A DNA stretch of 64,000 bases, from assembly GCA_001599595.1 (NCBI GenBank), contig BCHH01000014.1:936851-1000850 (forward strand), in the 5' to 3' direction. The stretch comes from Beverwykella pulmonaria (lineage: Eukaryota; Ascomycota; Dothideomycetes; Pleosporales; Melanommataceae). The notes under the pieces are model-generated. The model worked only from the letters and a program-made list of their open reading frames with translations. It ran no database searches and was not told the DNA's origin. Of this stretch, positions 63,119 through 64,000 are shown piece by piece; the stretch's first letter is position 1; each line of letters opens with the position of its first letter. The position numbers and the translations under genes were made by a program.

Positions 63119-64000
63119 GAATGATGTGGATCTGAATGTTATGAGTAGTGTTGGCACCGACTTCGGAAACTGGATTTGTTTACCTCTAAATTGAATTTCA
63201 TTCATTCTTCCTAAGCTATCTAAGGACCTCTCTAGCCGCATGATTGGTAACATAAAACCACTATGCAGAAATATGACATTGAATATGAATTTCACGTTGA
63301 CAATCACGTTGATAACTTTACGTGACTTTATATTTGAATTTGCTCTTTTGCCAGAATCAAGGCTACCAAGATGACGTGCTTGTTCTGGCGTAAGAGCATC
63401 TTGACAGATGCGACAGGGTAGAGTTAAACCAAGGCAAAGAACAATGAAGATGGTAGGGTAATATCTTTTAGATTTGAATGGAAGCAGTACGTATAAGTCG
63501 ACGGATTTTGTGCAAAATATTAGGTCTCTCAGATAAAACTTATTTTTCTTACTGACTACCTTGGAGACATTATTACGCTCCACGGGTGTGCAAGAATTGA
63601 GCGCGCAGGGGCCACCACCAATCGCAAAAATCGAGTATATTCAAATTATTACCACAATGCGCTTTTGATTCGCACCTGCGGTTGTTCCTGAACTAATTTA
63701 CAGCGATGGGGCATCTCCCTAATACGATCTTGAATTTCCTTGAGTGTTATCTTATCCTATTCTGCCTGGATATTGGCCTTAAATTAAGCTACAGTTGACC
63801 ACCTCCAACCAGCTAATCTACCCTTTATGATACATCGGCAAAATGTAAATTAGCATCTGGTTACTGTGGTTAACCATGGTTAACCATGGTTAGCTAGGTT
63901 AGTGAGATTTGGTGGTTAGTGAGATTACGAGAGCCTCATTTGGCGGGTCGCGATTACCGTGATTAGCTATGGTTACCAGGAGCAATCTATACAAGTATCT
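63119..64000. other. Window end, no gene seen
   Basis: This is AT-rich sequence with short frames only; a minus-strand frame at 62888-63583 overlaps the EthD gene and lacks any feature. The last 150 bp contain TTAACCATGG-type repeats (see the palindrome entry). Confidence 0.5.
63871..63892. repeat. 22-bp perfect palindrome with tandem 10-mers
   Basis: The 10-mer TAACCATGGT occurs twice in direct tandem and the 22 bases read identically on both strands. Related GGTTA/TTAGC words surround it from 63858 to 63980. It could be a hairpin or a mobile-element end, but too little of the right side is in view. Confidence 0.55.

Noticed and set aside
1..64000. tRNA and rRNA genes
   Set aside because: I looked for A/B-box tRNA patterns and rRNA-like conserved words by eye and found none; a tRNAscan run would be decisive.

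Overview
The window is nuclear DNA of a filamentous ascomycete (Pezizomycotina). Genes are densely packed on both strands, with GT...AG introns mostly of 47-65 bp and CTRAY-like branch points. The housekeeping set is fungal: Kin1-type kinase, Rcd1/Caf40, ribosomal protein uL1, SmF, DNA ligase I, verprolin, rhomboid Pcp1 and Tma17. I cannot fix the class; several hypothetical families (DUF8021-like secreted proteins, an Ayg1-type hydrolase) fit Dothideomycetes, Eurotiomycetes or Leotiomycetes. I found no tRNA, rRNA, CRISPR or intact transposon. All exon joins were built by hand from splice signals, and every multi-exon model sums to a whole number of codons.

Layout: 1-9.4 kb holds the 3' part of an arrestin-like gene, two secreted-protein genes (one a tandem DUF8021-like protein), a broken glutathione S-transferase gene and a GPATCH1-type G-patch protein. 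10-22.3 kb is a housekeeping block: Kin1/Par-1 kinase, Rcd1/Caf40, uL1, Cid2/Mix23 and DNA ligase I, the last with an apparent upstream start that adds a mitochondrial presequence. 22.3-27.3 kb is gene-poor, with one GNAT acetyltransferase. 27.3-32.2 kb carries an Rtp1/Tango6-like protein, SmF (with a 6-nt first exon) and a CXXC zinc-binding protein.

32.8-33.8 kb holds the most unusual gene: a secreted precursor made of eleven 21-29-residue repeats, each ending in Trp-Gly-Lys-Arg, with the architecture of a Kex2-processed peptide (signalling peptide or RiPP) precursor. A 1.7 kb gene-free stretch lies upstream. 35.5-48.5 kb carries a PNPOx-like protein with a C-terminal anchor, a mitochondrial PPR protein, a mitochondrial membrane protein divergent from verprolin, rhomboid Pcp1 divergent from Tma17, and an Ayg1-like hydrolase.

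50-57 kb looks like an oxalate/C2 module. An oxalyl-CoA synthetase and an oxalyl-CoA decarboxylase/2-hydroxyacyl-CoA lyase are divergent from one promoter, followed by an isocitrate lyase/PEP-mutase-family enzyme resembling oxaloacetate acetylhydrolase. If that last call is right, oxalate synthesis and degradation genes are neighbours. 58-63.1 kb holds a LovD/beta-lactamase-type serine hydrolase divergent from an FAD monooxygenase, followed by an EthD-domain protein, a possible small tailoring set. The window ends in a gene-free stretch with a 22-bp perfect palindrome.
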